From assembly GCA_034401135.1 (NCBI GenBank), contig JAWZSP010000001.1, positions 3,100,001-3,164,000 of the forward strand: DNA of 64,000 bases, in the 5' to 3' direction. Of this stretch, positions 46,387 to 59,960 are shown in pieces (position 1 is the first letter of the stretch; each line of letters opens with the position of its first letter). This DNA comes from Volutella citrinella. Its lineage: Eukaryota > Ascomycota > Sordariomycetes > Hypocreales > Nectriaceae. Under the pieces are notes generated by a model. The model was not told the DNA's origin, did not search any database, and worked only from the letters and a program-made list of their open reading frames with translations. Made by a program: the position numbers and the translations under genes.

Positions 46387-47414
46387 GGGGGATTGTGGTG
46401 CAGGACCTGGGCATCCTGTATTAGCATCAAAGAACAGGACTGAAGACAGCAAAAACAACAAGATAGAAAGGAGTTGATAGAAATCAGCAAGAAGTTATCC
46501 ACAGAACACCACCGAAGCGGCCTCGGAATTGCAGAATTCATCGAAATGAACCATCATGTAATCAAGTAGGAGAGACCAAGGTGGCCTTGAGGAAATATGA
46601 ACGTTAGGATTAACTTACCATTGTGATGGAGCCGTGAACTTCCCAATTGGCTCACATTGGGGATTGACGTTTACGATGTCGCTCGCTCACAGACAGCTAG
46701 GCTTCTCGTTGAAGCGTGCCTGCTGCATGAGAAAAAAGAGAAATATATACCTGGCATGTGGAGCCTCCCCCATGGCTGCAGCACGTGACCATCCCCCGTG
46801 CCAGCAGGAGCCAATCAACTTGATGTACCTGACCAAAACGGATCGGACGTAATGGGGTTTTGGAATAGCATCAACTTTCGGGGCACAAATGTTTGATGAT
46901 GGCCATGGATGGTTGTGCCGCATCCAACCACCTCTGCACTGGATCAGCGTGCTCTCTTAAAACCAGCCTGTACCGGGATGGGCGTGAGACCGCCACGCCA
47001 AGATGAGATAGAACTGAGACTGTGGATCTGACACCTGAGTCGAAAGCGCTGGGTATCGTTCGCCGCTACTATTGGCTTCATGCCATATGCCTTTTCGAAC
47101 TGAATATCGAGAGGCTTGGTCGACTGACCACAGGCATCAGCCGACAGCCTGACATTCCTACAGGGGGGCCTTGACGGGTTATTTCCACCGGCCCAAGCCC
47201 CGTTCCCGTGTCTGGTTTGATCCCTGGACTATTGGCGCTACTTGTTTTGACGAACTGATATGATCAATCAGGGGGAGGCGGCGGCTCATCGCCCAGGAGA
47301 GCGAAGTGAATCGAATATAAGCTAGAGACTGACTTCTCTGTACTTCTCTGTATCATTCATCCGCCCCGCAAACCGGGACAATTGACTACTGCAAGCTATT
47401 GCCTTCGACTGACG
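46387..47414. other. Intergenic, tandem genes
   Basis: No gene is recognised between the reductase and the acyltransferase. An upstream non-coding exon of the acyltransferase cannot be excluded. Confidence 0.45.
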
Positions 47415-48985
47415 ATGTGTGGGCTTCTTCAGTTGCTGAGGCCATCGTCCTCGAACCCCCCCCAACCTGCTGTGGGAAATGACGACGATGTATACCCGCT
47501 GCATATGCTTGATGACACGAAGACGCTTCGACCAATCATCGTGACCTGGACCTTGCGATTCGACGATGTCCTCAACCCTGAGAAGCTGCATCACTCATTA
47601 TCGAGGCTCTTTGAAATAGGAGACTGGAGGAAGCTTGGGGGTTGGTTGAGACTAAAGGTTGGATCGGACCGTGGACAGTGACACGGGAGAGCCCATTATT
47701 GATACTGAATGGTTAGCATGACGGCGAGCTGGAGATGCACGTCCCCAAGGCCTTCACAACCCATCGCCCCGCTGTGTCGTACACTCATCGACAGTTTGAC
47801 ATGAACATCACCGAGCATGAGCTGGCAAAAACCCTCCCCAAGGCCACGGAAGGGCCGTCACTGCACCCCGGCCCAGACGTCTTTCGAGAATTCGCAGCCC
47901 GCGAGGATGCGCCAAAGACGCTGCAGGAATACATCAACCAGGACCTTCCCCAGCTTGCCCTCCACATCACATCTTTCACGGACGCCACGCTCGTCGCACT
48001 CTCGTGGCCGCACACTCTTATGGATGTCATGGGCCAAAAGGCCCTGCTGCAGGCCTGGTCTCTGGTCGTTGCAGATCGCGAAGCCCAGGTGCCACCTCTT
48101 CTTGGCGCCCGTGAGGACGCGGTCCGCGCTGCCGTTGACGAGTACGCAGAAGAACCCGAAGAATCCAAAGTATGGGAGGGCGAGCTCACCGGCTGGGCTC
48201 TGGCGTCCTTTGGGCTCAAGTTCGCATGGGACCTCATGTGGAACTCCGTCGTCGAGCCCAGGTCCATCTTCTTGCCCAAGAAGGCTATTGACCACCTCAC
48301 TGAACAGGCCAGAGCGGATGTTCCAAGCAGCATGGCCTCTGAGAATGCCTTCATCAGCACTGGAGATGTCATCACCGCATGGATGACTCGCGCCGTGGCT
48401 CGCTCCCTCCCGCAACCTCGTCCGGTAACCATCCTGCACGCCGTCAACGCCCGCTTTCGACTTCCTTCCATACGGAACAGCTCCGGCGTATATGTCCAAA
48501 ACATGGCGCTGGGGGCATTTGCCGGCATATCAGCCGAGACAAGCGTCGGGAAGCTGGGGCCTCTGGCGCAGGAGAATCGACGCCACTTGGCAGAGCAGTC
48601 AACCGAGGGGCAAATGGTGGCCTTCTTGCGTCGGCTGTATGCACAGCCAAAGGCGAAGAGCGACCCTGCAATAGCCTGCGGCGACCCGAATGCTCTGCTG
48701 ATGCCCTTTACCAACTGGACGAGGGCCGACTTCTTCAAGACGGCCGACTTCAGCGCCGCGGTCCTGGCCCGAGGGGTGGAGGACCAGCAGAGGACCACGC
48801 CTCCCGGGTCGCTCGTGTACCATCACTCGCAGTCAATGGTCTCAAACCCAACAATGCGGAATGTGGTCGTGGTCCTCGGGCAGGATCAGGGTGGTGGCTA
48901 CTGGCTGACGGGATTGCTTTTGCCCCGGACCTGGACAGTCGTTGAGCGGGAGATTGAGGCGTTGGCGCAGGACATGGCAAGATGA
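47415..48985 (+). CDS. BAHD-like (HxxxD) acyltransferase
   Basis: My model is exons 47415-47657 and 47717-48985, 503 residues. The 59-nt intron has a weak donor (GTTGGA) but joins GGWLRLK to HDGELEMHVPKAF, as the family needs. The N-terminal block VYPLHMLDDTKTLRPIIVTWTL begins the acyl-CoA-dependent transferase fold. The catalytic HxxxD is HTLMD at about residues 180-184 (SWPHTLMDVMG). The DFGWG motif of plant BAHD enzymes is absent, with LVYHHSQSMVSNPTMRN near the C-terminus instead, as in many fungal members. Likely substrates are fungal metabolites and acyl-CoA; the product is unknown. The start at MCGLLQLL is the least certain point, since a further 5' exon is possible. Confidence 0.8.
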
Positions 48986-49269
48986 TAGCTGTAATGATAT
49001 GTAGTGATTAAAACCTCCGACAATTGGGACATGTTTCGCAGCGAGGTGAATGCCAGTGGTGAGAGTGGCACACTGATTCTTGCATCCTAAGTAGTTGATC
49101 GAGCAGCAATCATAATATGCACGAGGATCTGCTAATCACATGATGATCATTATTGTTAAGCGCCTTTGATTTGGGGTATACAGAACTAGTACTGCTCGTC
49201 CAACATCTCCACCTCGCAGGGAAAACAAGTGACCGGCGAGCCGCCAACGCCCACTCATACGTCGGAACG

Positions 49270-51412
49270 CTACACCATGACTGCGCCATTCGAGCCCACT
49301 GCCTCCAGGCGATTGACAAGCTTCTTCATGTTTGTCCAGTCCTCGTTCTTGAGCCCCTCCTTGCCGCCAAGGCCGCCCGCCACCTCAAACACCGTGAGGG
49401 AGCCGTCGATGCCGCCCGTTGCCAAGCGCTTGCCCTCATTGGGCTCCCATGCCACCTTGTTCAAGCTCTTTGATAGCATCGTCCTACCATCCTTTCGCGA
49501 GCTTGGTGAAATACGAGAGACGGGCTCCTCCGTCTCAACTGCGATGTCCCAAAGCTCAAGCCAGCCGGCGCCATCCACGAGCGCGAACACGCTTGGCTTC
49601 ACCGGCGACCATTTGGCGTCGTAGACGACGTCTTCCCGCACGAAGTCGATCAAAGGCGAGATGTTGCCGTCTCCAGTGCCGATAGTCGACGTGGCGGCTG
49701 GCGCGCGGACCTTCCACAGCTTCACGCTCCAATCCAGCGAGGACGAGATAACCAGATCGCCTAGGTCCACCGGGCCTCTAGCAGGATGGAAATCCACCGA
49801 CATAACAGGCGCAGTGTGGCCCTTGTAGCTAATCTTCTTGTCGACGCCCGCCTTGGCCCCGGCGCGGTCATATCTGTGGCAGGGGAAAATGGTTCCCTCT
49901 TCACTGCCGACGAGGAAGAATGTGGGGTCAGTCTGCGGAAATGATAGGCAGGTCGGGCTCACATCCTCAACTGCAACCTTGGCCTGGCTGGGGTTCTTGA
50001 GTTCAAGCAGCTCCTGCGGCTGAGCAAATACGTCCATACTCCAGCCGCAGACCACACCATCAGTCGAGCAGGATATGATGTTGTTGGCGTTTTGCGTGCC
50101 AACAATATCGACAGAGTAGATGGGATGAGCGTGACCGTAGCCTGTCAGGGGTGTCTTCTGAACAGGTGCAGCCTTGGCTCTCGTGTCCCACAGCAGGACC
50201 TGGCCACTGTAGGAGCCTCCTATAATGAGGTTGTTGTGATACGGGGAAAACTTTGCCGTCAGGATGTCTGACTGCGCCGTGAAGACGTACTCGGGCCGGT
50301 CTTGCATGTGGAGATTCCAGACCTGCACCAAACCATCCGGCTCATGCGGCGCGGTTGGATTCTTTGTGTAGGACGCAAGCATAAGCTCGCCGAACTTTGG
50401 GGAAAAGTCGATCCCACTGATCATTCGCTTCTTGGACCAACGGTCATCGAAGAACTGCGCCACCTCCTTCACGCGGTGTCTACCTTTACCGCCGGTGTTG
50501 CCGCTCTCCTCGTCTTCGTCGTCTACATCTTGGCCTTGCAGGGCGTAATCGGTAAGAATGTCATAAGTCTCCCGGTCGAGGGCTCTCTCAATGACTTTGG
50601 TAGACTTGTCGAGAAAGTCCACGAACTCCTCAGACTGCGCCACGGCCTCAAGTTCCTCGGCTGTGAGATTTCGCGCTGGGTAGTTCGCAGTCGAAACCGT
50701 TCCCAGGGGTGCTACACCGTCGGTAAGATACTCCTTGGCCGCCCTAAGCTCCTCCTCAACCTCCTCACGGATTTTCTGCCGAAGCTCCTCCTCCCGGTCT
50801 CGCTCACGCCTGCTCAGCCTCTTGCTGGGCGTGGATGTTATCCCGGGAATATCATCAAGTTCTGAAACGAGAGACTGGGCCCTCGTCCTGCTGGGAGCCG
50901 GCAAGTCGTCTGTCGTTTGTACACCTTTGCTGTAAGAGAAGACCTCCTTGACGGGCGATGGCGGGCACTCGAAAACGGTGAGGAGGGGTGCTGTGCTTAG
51001 GCTCGGTGGTTGTGAAGGAGGGATGTTCTGAGTAACGGCGGGGGAGGCAAACTCGGACGTCTCGTTACTGATTTCGCCAGCACTGAGAACGCTGTTGGGG
51101 CGACTGCCTCGGGGTGCTGGTGATGCCGCGCCTGTGGTAGAGCCAGGGCGGCTTTCACCTACTAGGCTGTTGATGAGGGACTCGATCTCGCGGCGGTTGT
51201 CTGCTCGTCCGGGGGTAGGGGATATCAACTACATCTCGCGAGTCAATCACAAGGGCTCAGCTAGGACAGGATTGGATTGGGAGACCAACATCGCTGGGAC
51301 TGCCAATGCTCGCGCGGCCGGCAGAGGCCTGTGTGGCTCGGAGCTCCCGTTGCCGCTTCAGCTCGGCGAGCTTGGCCTTCTTTGCAAGAATCTCATCTCG
51401 GCGTTGCTGCAT
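49270..51412 (-). CDS. Cytoplasmic dynein intermediate chain
   Basis: The 693-residue protein has exons 51290-51412 and 49270-51228 (61-nt intron). The first exon encodes the charged single helix MQQRRDEILAKKAKLAELKR, which binds dynactin p150 and NudE. Then come LISPTPGRADNRREIESLINSLVG and an LC8-type site SKGVQTTD (about 141-148). A Glu-rich coil (RRERDREEELRQKIREEVEEE) and a C-terminal WD40 propeller (about 320-680; VQVWNLHM, VLLWDTRA, VKLWKVRA, LELWDIAV) follow. It links the heavy chain to cargo adaptors in minus-end microtubule transport, important for nuclear migration in hyphae. Its start is 677 bp from the divergent ATP synthase e gene. Confidence 0.96.
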
Positions 51413-52089
51413 GATGGTTGATCTACCGGGGCATGGCGAGACGAACGAGGACTGTTGACGGCGGGATTGCCGCTGCCTCACTGTAGGAGGTGGAACAAGC
51501 AAGAAAGCTTCCTATCGGAGTGCAAAATACGCGCAGGCCGTGCGGAAGGCTCGAATCTCGACAGAGGGTTGTCAGGCAAAAGGAGTTGGATGAAAAAGGT
51601 GTTTGGCGATCAATCAATACTTGGGAATGTTGGCATAGCGCATACAAATTATCGCCAATGAGACGCGCCCAACTGACCTTCAGCACCCCCTGCAGGGGCA
51701 CTGGTCTTGCTGGCCAGCAGCAGCCACAGTCCAGCGGTACGTACCTTACCTATTTCCCGCGCTGGAGTGGCTTGGCGACCACTCGCGACAGTGCCGACGG
51801 CGCGAAAGGGGAATGGGTTGCACGTGATCGTGTCGGCGTGTTCAGTGGCCAGCTCGTCCGAGCTCCCCAGCCGCCTTGTATTAGCGGATCTGGCTCTGAG
51901 CCTGAGCCTGGAAAAACTGCTGCGACTTTTCCCGAGGACTTTTCAATTCTTCACCTCAAGCCGACGCAGTAATTCCCTCGAGCCACCCCGACAGGGTCCA
52001 TTGACAAGCCATTGTCGACCCGCGATCATCGTCACCACCGCCCATCCACCTTCCGAACCCGTCGCGATTTTTTGCGACCATATTTCCCA
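51413..52089. other. Divergent promoter, dynein intermediate chain and ATP synthase e
   Basis: This region is shared by two divergent genes. I see no other feature. Confidence 0.5.
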
Positions 52090-52613
52090 ATGGCTTCGAC
52101 CGGAGTGAACGTGCGTATTGGTCTCCCCGAATCGGCCGTTCGCCCGTGCCTGGCTCTCGAGCAGCCCATCCAGCCGCAAACCAGCACGATCGCCGCGGGC
52201 ATAGACGAGGATGCTAATTGGGACGCGATATAGGTTCTACGGTGGTCCGCCCTCGGCCTGGGCGTCTTCTACGGCTTCACCCACCAGCGAGGCATTACCG
52301 CTGCCCAAAAAGCCGACCACGCCAAGCACGAGTACGAGCACAAGCAGAAGGTGATTGAGCAGGCCAGGGCCGCGTACCAGGCGCAGAAGAACCCCGTCGC
52401 CGCCTCGAAGGATGATGGTATGTTGCGCCCCGGAACTTTTGGCGCTGCACCCAATGCCGGCCATGTCCAATTGGCCATGCTGTCGGACGGATGCATCGCG
52501 CATGGTTGAGGATTGCTCGAACTGACGTACAATCTCAAGTCATCACCAACCCCGAGGACCCCAACTTCGACCTCGAGAAGCTGCTGCTGAAGGTTTCCAA
52601 GGAGAGCCCTTAG
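52090..52613 (+). CDS. Mitochondrial F1Fo ATP synthase subunit e
   Basis: The small protein of 92 residues is split over exons 52090-52110 (21 nt), 52234-52417 and 52540-52613. Introns are 123 and 122 nt, unusually long here. It reads MASTGVNV-LRWSALGLGVFYGFTHQRG, the N-terminal membrane helix with the G-x3-G-like dimerisation pattern of subunit e. Then AAQKADHAKHEYEHKQKVIEQA forms the coiled coil, and NPEDPNFDLEKLLLKVSKESP ends the protein. Subunit e sits in the inner membrane and stabilises ATP synthase dimers that shape cristae. No contiguous ORF reveals this gene; it was assembled from splice signals and family likeness. Confidence 0.93.
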
Positions 52614-53477
52614 GTCGGGAATCCGGTAACGAGTCGAAGGAGGATCATGACAGACGCGAAGAGGACTAAGTAGTCAGAAGGAGGAGGAGGAGGACGTCAA
52701 AAGAGGACACTGCGACGCAAGCATGTCGGCCACCCTGGGGAAGCAAAGGCCTCCCGAGGCATAATCCGAGTTTCCGACCCAGACTCGGTGTATGATTGAG
52801 GATAACTACACACGTGGCATAACTGCATAGATGTTTCCTTAGGTCCCTGTTTACACAAGTGTACAGGTGTACAATATACAAAATTTAGACAACAGAGGCG
52901 TCAATGGGCAGCTCATATGCTCTCGCGAAGGTGAAGGCCATCAAAGGTCGTGATTCACTGAACAGTTACGGACGACACCCGGCGACAATGTCGCGACAAG
53001 GTGGGATCCAGGTTGGGGGGGATGGAAGGGGCGAGGCAGATAAGTGAATCACTTTCGCCTGTTCCTACCCATAATGGAACGGTTGCCACTGCTCAATCCC
53101 CGGGTTCTAGATTCACTAGGCCTTGAATAGCGGTTTGAAGGCTAGCAATCGCTCCACCACCGTTATCGTCTTGCTCGAAGTGTAGCCGTAGCCTTGCCGC
53201 AGAATGACCTGATTGTCATTGGATGCCGAAACCGACACTGAGTCGGCAGATGTGCGGCTAAAACGGAGCTGTCGCTGTGCTGGGGGGCCCAGAGAGTCCG
53301 CGTCCGCGACCGTGCTACGACGTAAGCGGATGTGGTACGTACCTGACCCACAGGCCTTGTCCCTGGCGTCAGAAGCTCCAAGCTGTCCTCTGCCAGAGGC
53401 AGTGGAGGTGAACTTTGGATCCAGCTTCACAAGCTGCATCAACCTCGCGGCACCCATTGTCGAAGCTCTTGGCCACC
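52614..53477. other. Intergenic, tandem genes
   Basis: This holds the 3' UTR of the ATP synthase e gene and the promoter of STT3. A purine-rich GGAGGAGGAGGAGG tract lies at about 52680. I see nothing else. Confidence 0.5.
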
Positions 53478-56009
53478 ATGACGGTGAAATCCCAGGACCC
53501 CCTCACCGGGGCTACGGCCAACAACACTAGGACGCTCCTGCGAGTTGTCATTCTTCTCTTCATCGCTGGCGCTGCTGTGTCAAGCCGTCTCTTTTCTGTG
53601 ATTCGTAAGTGTTCCTCCTCCCTGACCCTCCTCGCGCCGATAGCATGTGCAATGCTGGCCGGCAACCAAGCGAATCGATTGATAGCTAACCGTCCTGCGC
53701 AGGATTCGAGAGTATCATCCACGAATGTTTGTGATCCTTTCCCCAGACGCGATCCGTCGACTCTCCTGTATCACGCGCAGCCAGTTACTGACCCTGCCAA
53801 CAGTCGACCCGTGGTTCAACTTCCGAGCAACAAAGTATCTCGTCGCAAATGGATTCTACAAATTCTGGGACTGGTTTGACGACCGAACATGGCACCCTCT
53901 CGGCCGTGTCACTGGAGGCACCCTCTATCCCGGCCTGATGGTGACGAGCGGCGTCATCTACCACGCCCTGCGCGCCCTCACCATCCCCGTTGATATCCGC
54001 AACATCTGCGTCCTTCTCGCCCCTGCATTCTCTGGCCTGACCGCTTATGCGACATATCTTCTTACCAACGAGATGACCACCTCCCCGTCTGCTGGTCTGC
54101 TCGCTGCCATCTTCATGGGCATTGCGCCAGGATACATTTCTCGATCTGTCGCTGGTAGCTACGACAACGAGGCCATCGCCATTTTCCTACTTGTCTTTAC
54201 ATTCTTCCTCTGGATCAAGGCCCTCAAGCTTGGATCCATGCTCTGGGGCGCCCTCTGTGCCCTGTTTTACGGCTACATGGTGGCGTCTTGGGGTGGATAT
54301 GCCTTCATCACCTGCCTGCTGCCCATGCACGCCTTCGTCCTCATCTGCATGGGTCGATACAGCACTCGGCTCTATGTGAGCTATACGACCTGGTATGCCC
54401 TAGGCACACTGGCTAGTATGCAGATCCCCTTTGTTGGTTTCTTGCCGGTCAAGACCAGCGAGCACATGCCCGCCCTCGGTAAGCAATATTGCTCCTCTCC
54501 GAGCAGCTCCAGGCACTAATATCCTGCAGGCATCTTCGGCTTTTTGCAGCTGATCGGTTTCATCCAGTATGTCCGGTCTGCAATCACCGGCCGACAGTTC
54601 CAGACTTTCCTTGTTACTCTCCTGGTCGCCACCTTTGGCATTGGCCTCGCCGGTCTGGTTGGATTGACCTCGATGGGATACATCGCACCCTGGAGCGGCC
54701 GTTTCTACTCCCTCTGGGACACTGGCTATGCCAAGATCCACATTCCCATCATTGCCTCGGTCTCTGAGCACCAGCCTACCGCATGGCCCTCGTTCTTTTT
54801 CGATCTCAACATGCTCATCTGGCTCTTCCCCGCGGGTGTTTACTTGTGCTTCCAGAACCTGCGGGACGAGCACGTTTTCATTGTCGTCTATGCGCTTTTC
54901 GGCAGCTACTTCGCCGGTGTCATGGTTCGACTCATGCTCACCCTTACCCCCGTGGTATGCGTGGCTGCTGCCATTGCCATGTCGCAGATCCTCGACACAT
55001 TCCTTTCCAGCAGCCAGCCTGACGCCGAAAAGGTGGCCCAGGCCGAGGAGAAGCCCGAGGCCTCGTCTAAGAAAGCGAAGCGCAATGGTCTCAAGTCCAC
55101 GGAGAAGCCCGCCGTCGGAATCTATGCCATCCTATCCAAGGTGTTGGTCACCGGCGCCATGACCATTTACCTGCTCATGTTCGTGACTCACTGCACCTGG
55201 GTCACCTCCAACGCCTACTCCTCGCCGTCTGTGGTGTTGGCGAGCCGAATGCCCGATGGTAGCCAGCACATTATTGACGATTACCGAGAGGCTTATCAGT
55301 GGCTCCGCCAGAACACCAAGGAGGATGCCAAGATCATGTCTTGGTGGGACTATGGTTACCAGATCGGTGGCATGGCGGACAGACCCACGCTGGTTGACAA
55401 CAACACGTGGAACAACACCCACATCGCCACGGTCGGCAAGGCCATGAGCTCTCGTGAAGAAGTCAGCTACCCCATCATGCGCCAGCACGAAGTCGACTAT
55501 GTTCTGGTTGTCTTCGGTGGCCTTCTTGGTTATTCAGGAGATGACATCAACAAGTTCCTGTGGATGGTTCGTATCGCCGAAGGTATCTGGCCCGACGAGG
55601 TCAAGGAGCGAGAGTTCTTCACCCCCCGTGGCGAGTACCGAGTTGATGAGGGAGCCACCGACACGATGAAGAATAGCTTGATGTAAGTGCCGCCTTGTAT
55701 GTTTCGGGCCTGGGCTAGCATTAACCATTTACCTATAGGTACAAGATGTCGTACTACAACTACCACGCCCTCTTCCCCCAGGGACAGGCGTCTGACCGAG
55801 TGCGTGGCGTTCGCCTGCCCGACCAGGGCCCCGTCCTCAACACACTTGATGAGGCGTTTACCAGTGAGAACTGGATCATCCGTATCTACAAGGTCAAGGA
55901 CCTTGACAACGTTGGCCGTGACCATGCTGCTGTTGCTGCATTTGAGCGTGGCCAGAAGAAGAAGAAGGGTACCAAGAAGCGAGGCGCCCGTGTCCTCCGC
56001 GTGGACTAA
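53478..56009 (+). CDS. STT3: Oligosaccharyltransferase catalytic subunit STT3
   Basis: The 749-residue protein is encoded by exons 53478-53604, 53703-53726 (a 24-nt microexon), 53804-54478, 54530-55682 and 55739-56009. It transfers the lipid-linked glycan to Asn of nascent proteins in the ER lumen. The first lumenal loop has [14 protein letters not shown] with the metal-binding Asp. About eleven to thirteen hydrophobic helices follow. The hallmark WWDYGYQ ([11 protein letters not shown], about residue 530) recognises the +2 Thr/Ser of the sequon. DNNTWNNTH after it carries a conserved N-glycosylation site. The microexon encodes FESIIHE and is needed to keep frame. Length fits fungal STT3 (720-750). 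Confidence 0.97.
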
Positions 56010-56869
<860 letters not shown>

Positions 56870-59800
56870 ATGGGCCGCTGGAGCCCAAGAGCCAAATCAA
56901 GACGGCGAAGCCTTCGCCGCCGGTCCAGTCCTCATGTCGATCTACTGAGCGCGGCATTTGGCCTGCCCTTTCGAATCTGCAGCCAGCAGTCGCGGAGCAT
57001 CCCGCAGATAACACTTGGCTACTCAACCGACAGGAGCATCGACGACGACTCTGATTCATCTGAGCTCTCAGCGGAGAATGAAGCCACCGATGCAGACCCG
57101 GAGCCTGGTCCTGACAGATCCCGTCTTGCCCATCGAAAGACCGGTCGATCTCGTTTGAAGACCTCACACCGACGAAGATCGTCATCGGCGGCTACACATT
57201 TGAGCAGAAGGTCACCTCAACCTGCTGCTCGCAAACAAACCAATACACGGGCGCCTGCTGTTACTGTTGCTCCGCTTGTTCAGCCGTCGGCATCCTTTCC
57301 GCCCTATTTCCCCTTTCAATTACCGCCTACCCAGAGTTTTGTATCGCCTCATGTTTTGCCACCGTTTCAATCCACTTTGCTTTCGCAACAAGCGAACGTG
57401 CAACCGATATCATTGTACCAGCAACCTCAGTTTACCTTCGTCCCACCCCCGGGACACATTCCCTGTGCTGGACCTGCTCGGCAACAGCCGCAAGCCCGCA
57501 TAACTAGTTCTGCTCGTGCTCAGAGCGGAAACCCAGTGGGAGATTGTGCAGTTGCTCCACCCCAGAAGAACCATAACCAAGTACCTGCAGATGTACGAGA
57601 TTCGGGCTGCTCGAAGCGTTCAGGATGCTCTAGTCCAGAGCTCTCCTGCCTCCAGTCCAAAATAGACCGGAAGATGTCAGAACTTGCGCGAAGTCCATCT
57701 GATGCCCTTCTGAGACGTGATTTGAGAATCCTTCAAGACCAGCTGCTCGCAGCCTTGAACGCCACAGCAGCAAGTCAGAAAGACGCCGAAAAGGACCAGG
57801 TTGCTCACAACACCAACCAACAACGGCGACGAAACAATTCAACACCACCAAGGCACGTTTCCCTAATCCAAACCAAGTGCACGGCTGTTCTTTTTTTTTA
57901 ATATATAGAATTTAACACTGAGCCAGGTACTGGAGCCCGGGAAGGCTAGCGAGACAGAGTAGTGTCAAGCTTAAGCAACAAACCAGGCGCGATTCCCCTT
58001 CGCCCTCTCATCACCACCACTACTGCTCCGGGTGCGGATGTATGCGCTCAATACAATTTCACGGAAAACACCCGCTCTCCATTTTGAGAAAACCGATCGT
58101 AAACTTCTGCGAAGTCTGCCGACAGAGACGCATTGAAAACGGCGTACTGACCGAACATCACTTCTGTTTCGGCTGCGGATATGTCCGATCCAAGCTATTT
58201 CAGAAGGAACACCCTTCTATCCCGGGAGATCCTCTTCTCCCAAACTATTGCACCCCTTGTCTGAAGGAAACTAGAGCGCGTGAATGTCTGGTTGACATGT
58301 CTCAGGTAGGCACAGAGAATGAATTCACTAGCGAAGCTTCTGACTGTGTGTCCAGATATCAACAACCACTATTATTGATGCACCGAGACAGAATGCTGCG
58401 ACACCAATCTCGAGATCCACTCAAGGAACGACGTCGAGTGACGTTGAAACGCCACCATCGCATCCTGACCATCTGACAAAGTGCTTCCTCACTCCACACG
58501 ACCAAGAAAGAGCGAGAGCAGATACCCAGCAGTTTGACCATCGTCATTCACAACGCCCTAATCCTTCTTCGAAGAAGCCATACGGTTCAATGATCGAGAC
58601 TTGCGCAAGTAATCCCCACTCAACGTTTGGATACCTCCCAGCTCGAGCTTCAGGGTCTGCTGACCGTAGAGCCCAACGCAAACTATCTCACCCACGCAAT
58701 GTGGTAAATGCCTCCAGTGCTTTGCAGGGATGTAACAACAAGGAATATCAACCACCTTCTATTGAAGAAATGCCAGTCTCCCCTTCTTTCGAAGACTCCG
58801 CCACAAATGCAGACATGGATGCATTATCAAGCCATGGAGATGGACCAGGAGGCGCGGCCCGGCAACGCTCCGATTCGTGTGAAGGGTCCTCTGGTCGGCT
58901 AAATCAGCAGAACATTCCCCGTATCAGACAAAAAGTAGTCTCATGCGACTCTGCATCCCTTAACAGCCGGACATCATTTGTTCAGAATGAGAGAGAATCA
59001 CGAGATGCAACGGGCTGTGCAGAGGAGGTTGTCGAATCCGCCCATACGGAACAGCAGGATAGCACAAATCACTCACCGGAAATGCAACCACCACCGCTGG
59101 CACCCACCTTGTTCGCTAGAAAGGTGTCTTTGAGCAAGTCCGACGATGGGCAATGCATCAGAAAGCGAGGGCAGAACAAGCCAAACAGCCAGACCAATGC
59201 TTCTGTCAAGAATCACAACAAAGCAGCACAAAGCCCAGGACTGCCGAAAGATACCTGCGGCGGAGGTTTTGGCCAACGGGAGAATGAAGAGACGGCGCAG
59301 AGGCTCACAGGCGGAAGACCTGCTAGTCATGGACACCACGACCAGAGGACGGAAGAACCATCAAACACGGCAGATTTTGGACCAAAGATTGTTCCACCAT
59401 CCAGTGGAATATTTGCCAGATTCTGGGGAAAGGAAACCGAACAGAATACCCCAAAGCCCGGGAGGCGAAGCCCCTGCCAAAGCCAATCGCTCAAGTCAGA
59501 CAGTACACTGCCGAGGTCGAGAGCCGCAGATCACTGGGGAGAACTCGGTGACACCTTTACATCCGATCAGAACGGGGAGCCGTTTCCAGAACATGGCAAG
59601 GCTTATCGAAAAGCCACACCGGGGCTCTATTCCTCATTCACCGACCCGACTCTCTTTTCCTTCAGCGATGACGGAACACCCTCCCATGGCAGCCATGAGG
59701 CAGCCAGCCATAACCCCTATTACAACTCCCGTAGACGCCGAGGGGGCACTTTCTCCTGTCAACTCTCGCCCATTAAGTCGACACCGCTTCGGAATTGCAG

Positions 59801-59960
59801 GGGAATGGAAGCCGAGGACGGGGAAAACGAAAACTCAAGCAACGCTCCCGAGCCGATTGTTGAAGAGCCAAAGTCCCCTTCTTGTGGTTCCCCTCCAGTA
59901 AAACCGATCAAGTTGCTAGGTAGGGATGCCAACCTCCCAACTAAACGAATTCACGCCTGA
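56870..59960 (+). CDS. Large disordered protein with tandem Cys/His zinc-binding module
   Basis: My model is exons 56870-57876, 57987-58305 and 58356-59960, 976 residues. The second intron (50 nt, GTAGGC...TCCAG) is well supported: DMSQ joins ISTTTIIDAP in frame. The first (110 nt) is less certain; a GC-AG intron 57853-57986 would also keep frame. Residues 1-330 are Arg/Ser- then Pro/Gln-rich, with a helical part SKIDRKMSELARSP...LRRDLRILQDQLLAALN (about 260-295). At about 346-380 and 393-427 lie two tandem 35-residue units, each HHxC-x2-CG-x3-RS...HP...(F/Y)C-x2-C, probably one zinc each. The long tail is polar and Ser-rich. The family name is unknown to me; binding to protein or nucleic acid would be a guess. 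Confidence 0.78.

Noticed and set aside
47785..48798. 337-residue frame opposite the acyltransferase
   Set aside because: Antisense shadow of a GC-rich coding region with the HxxxD motif on the other strand.
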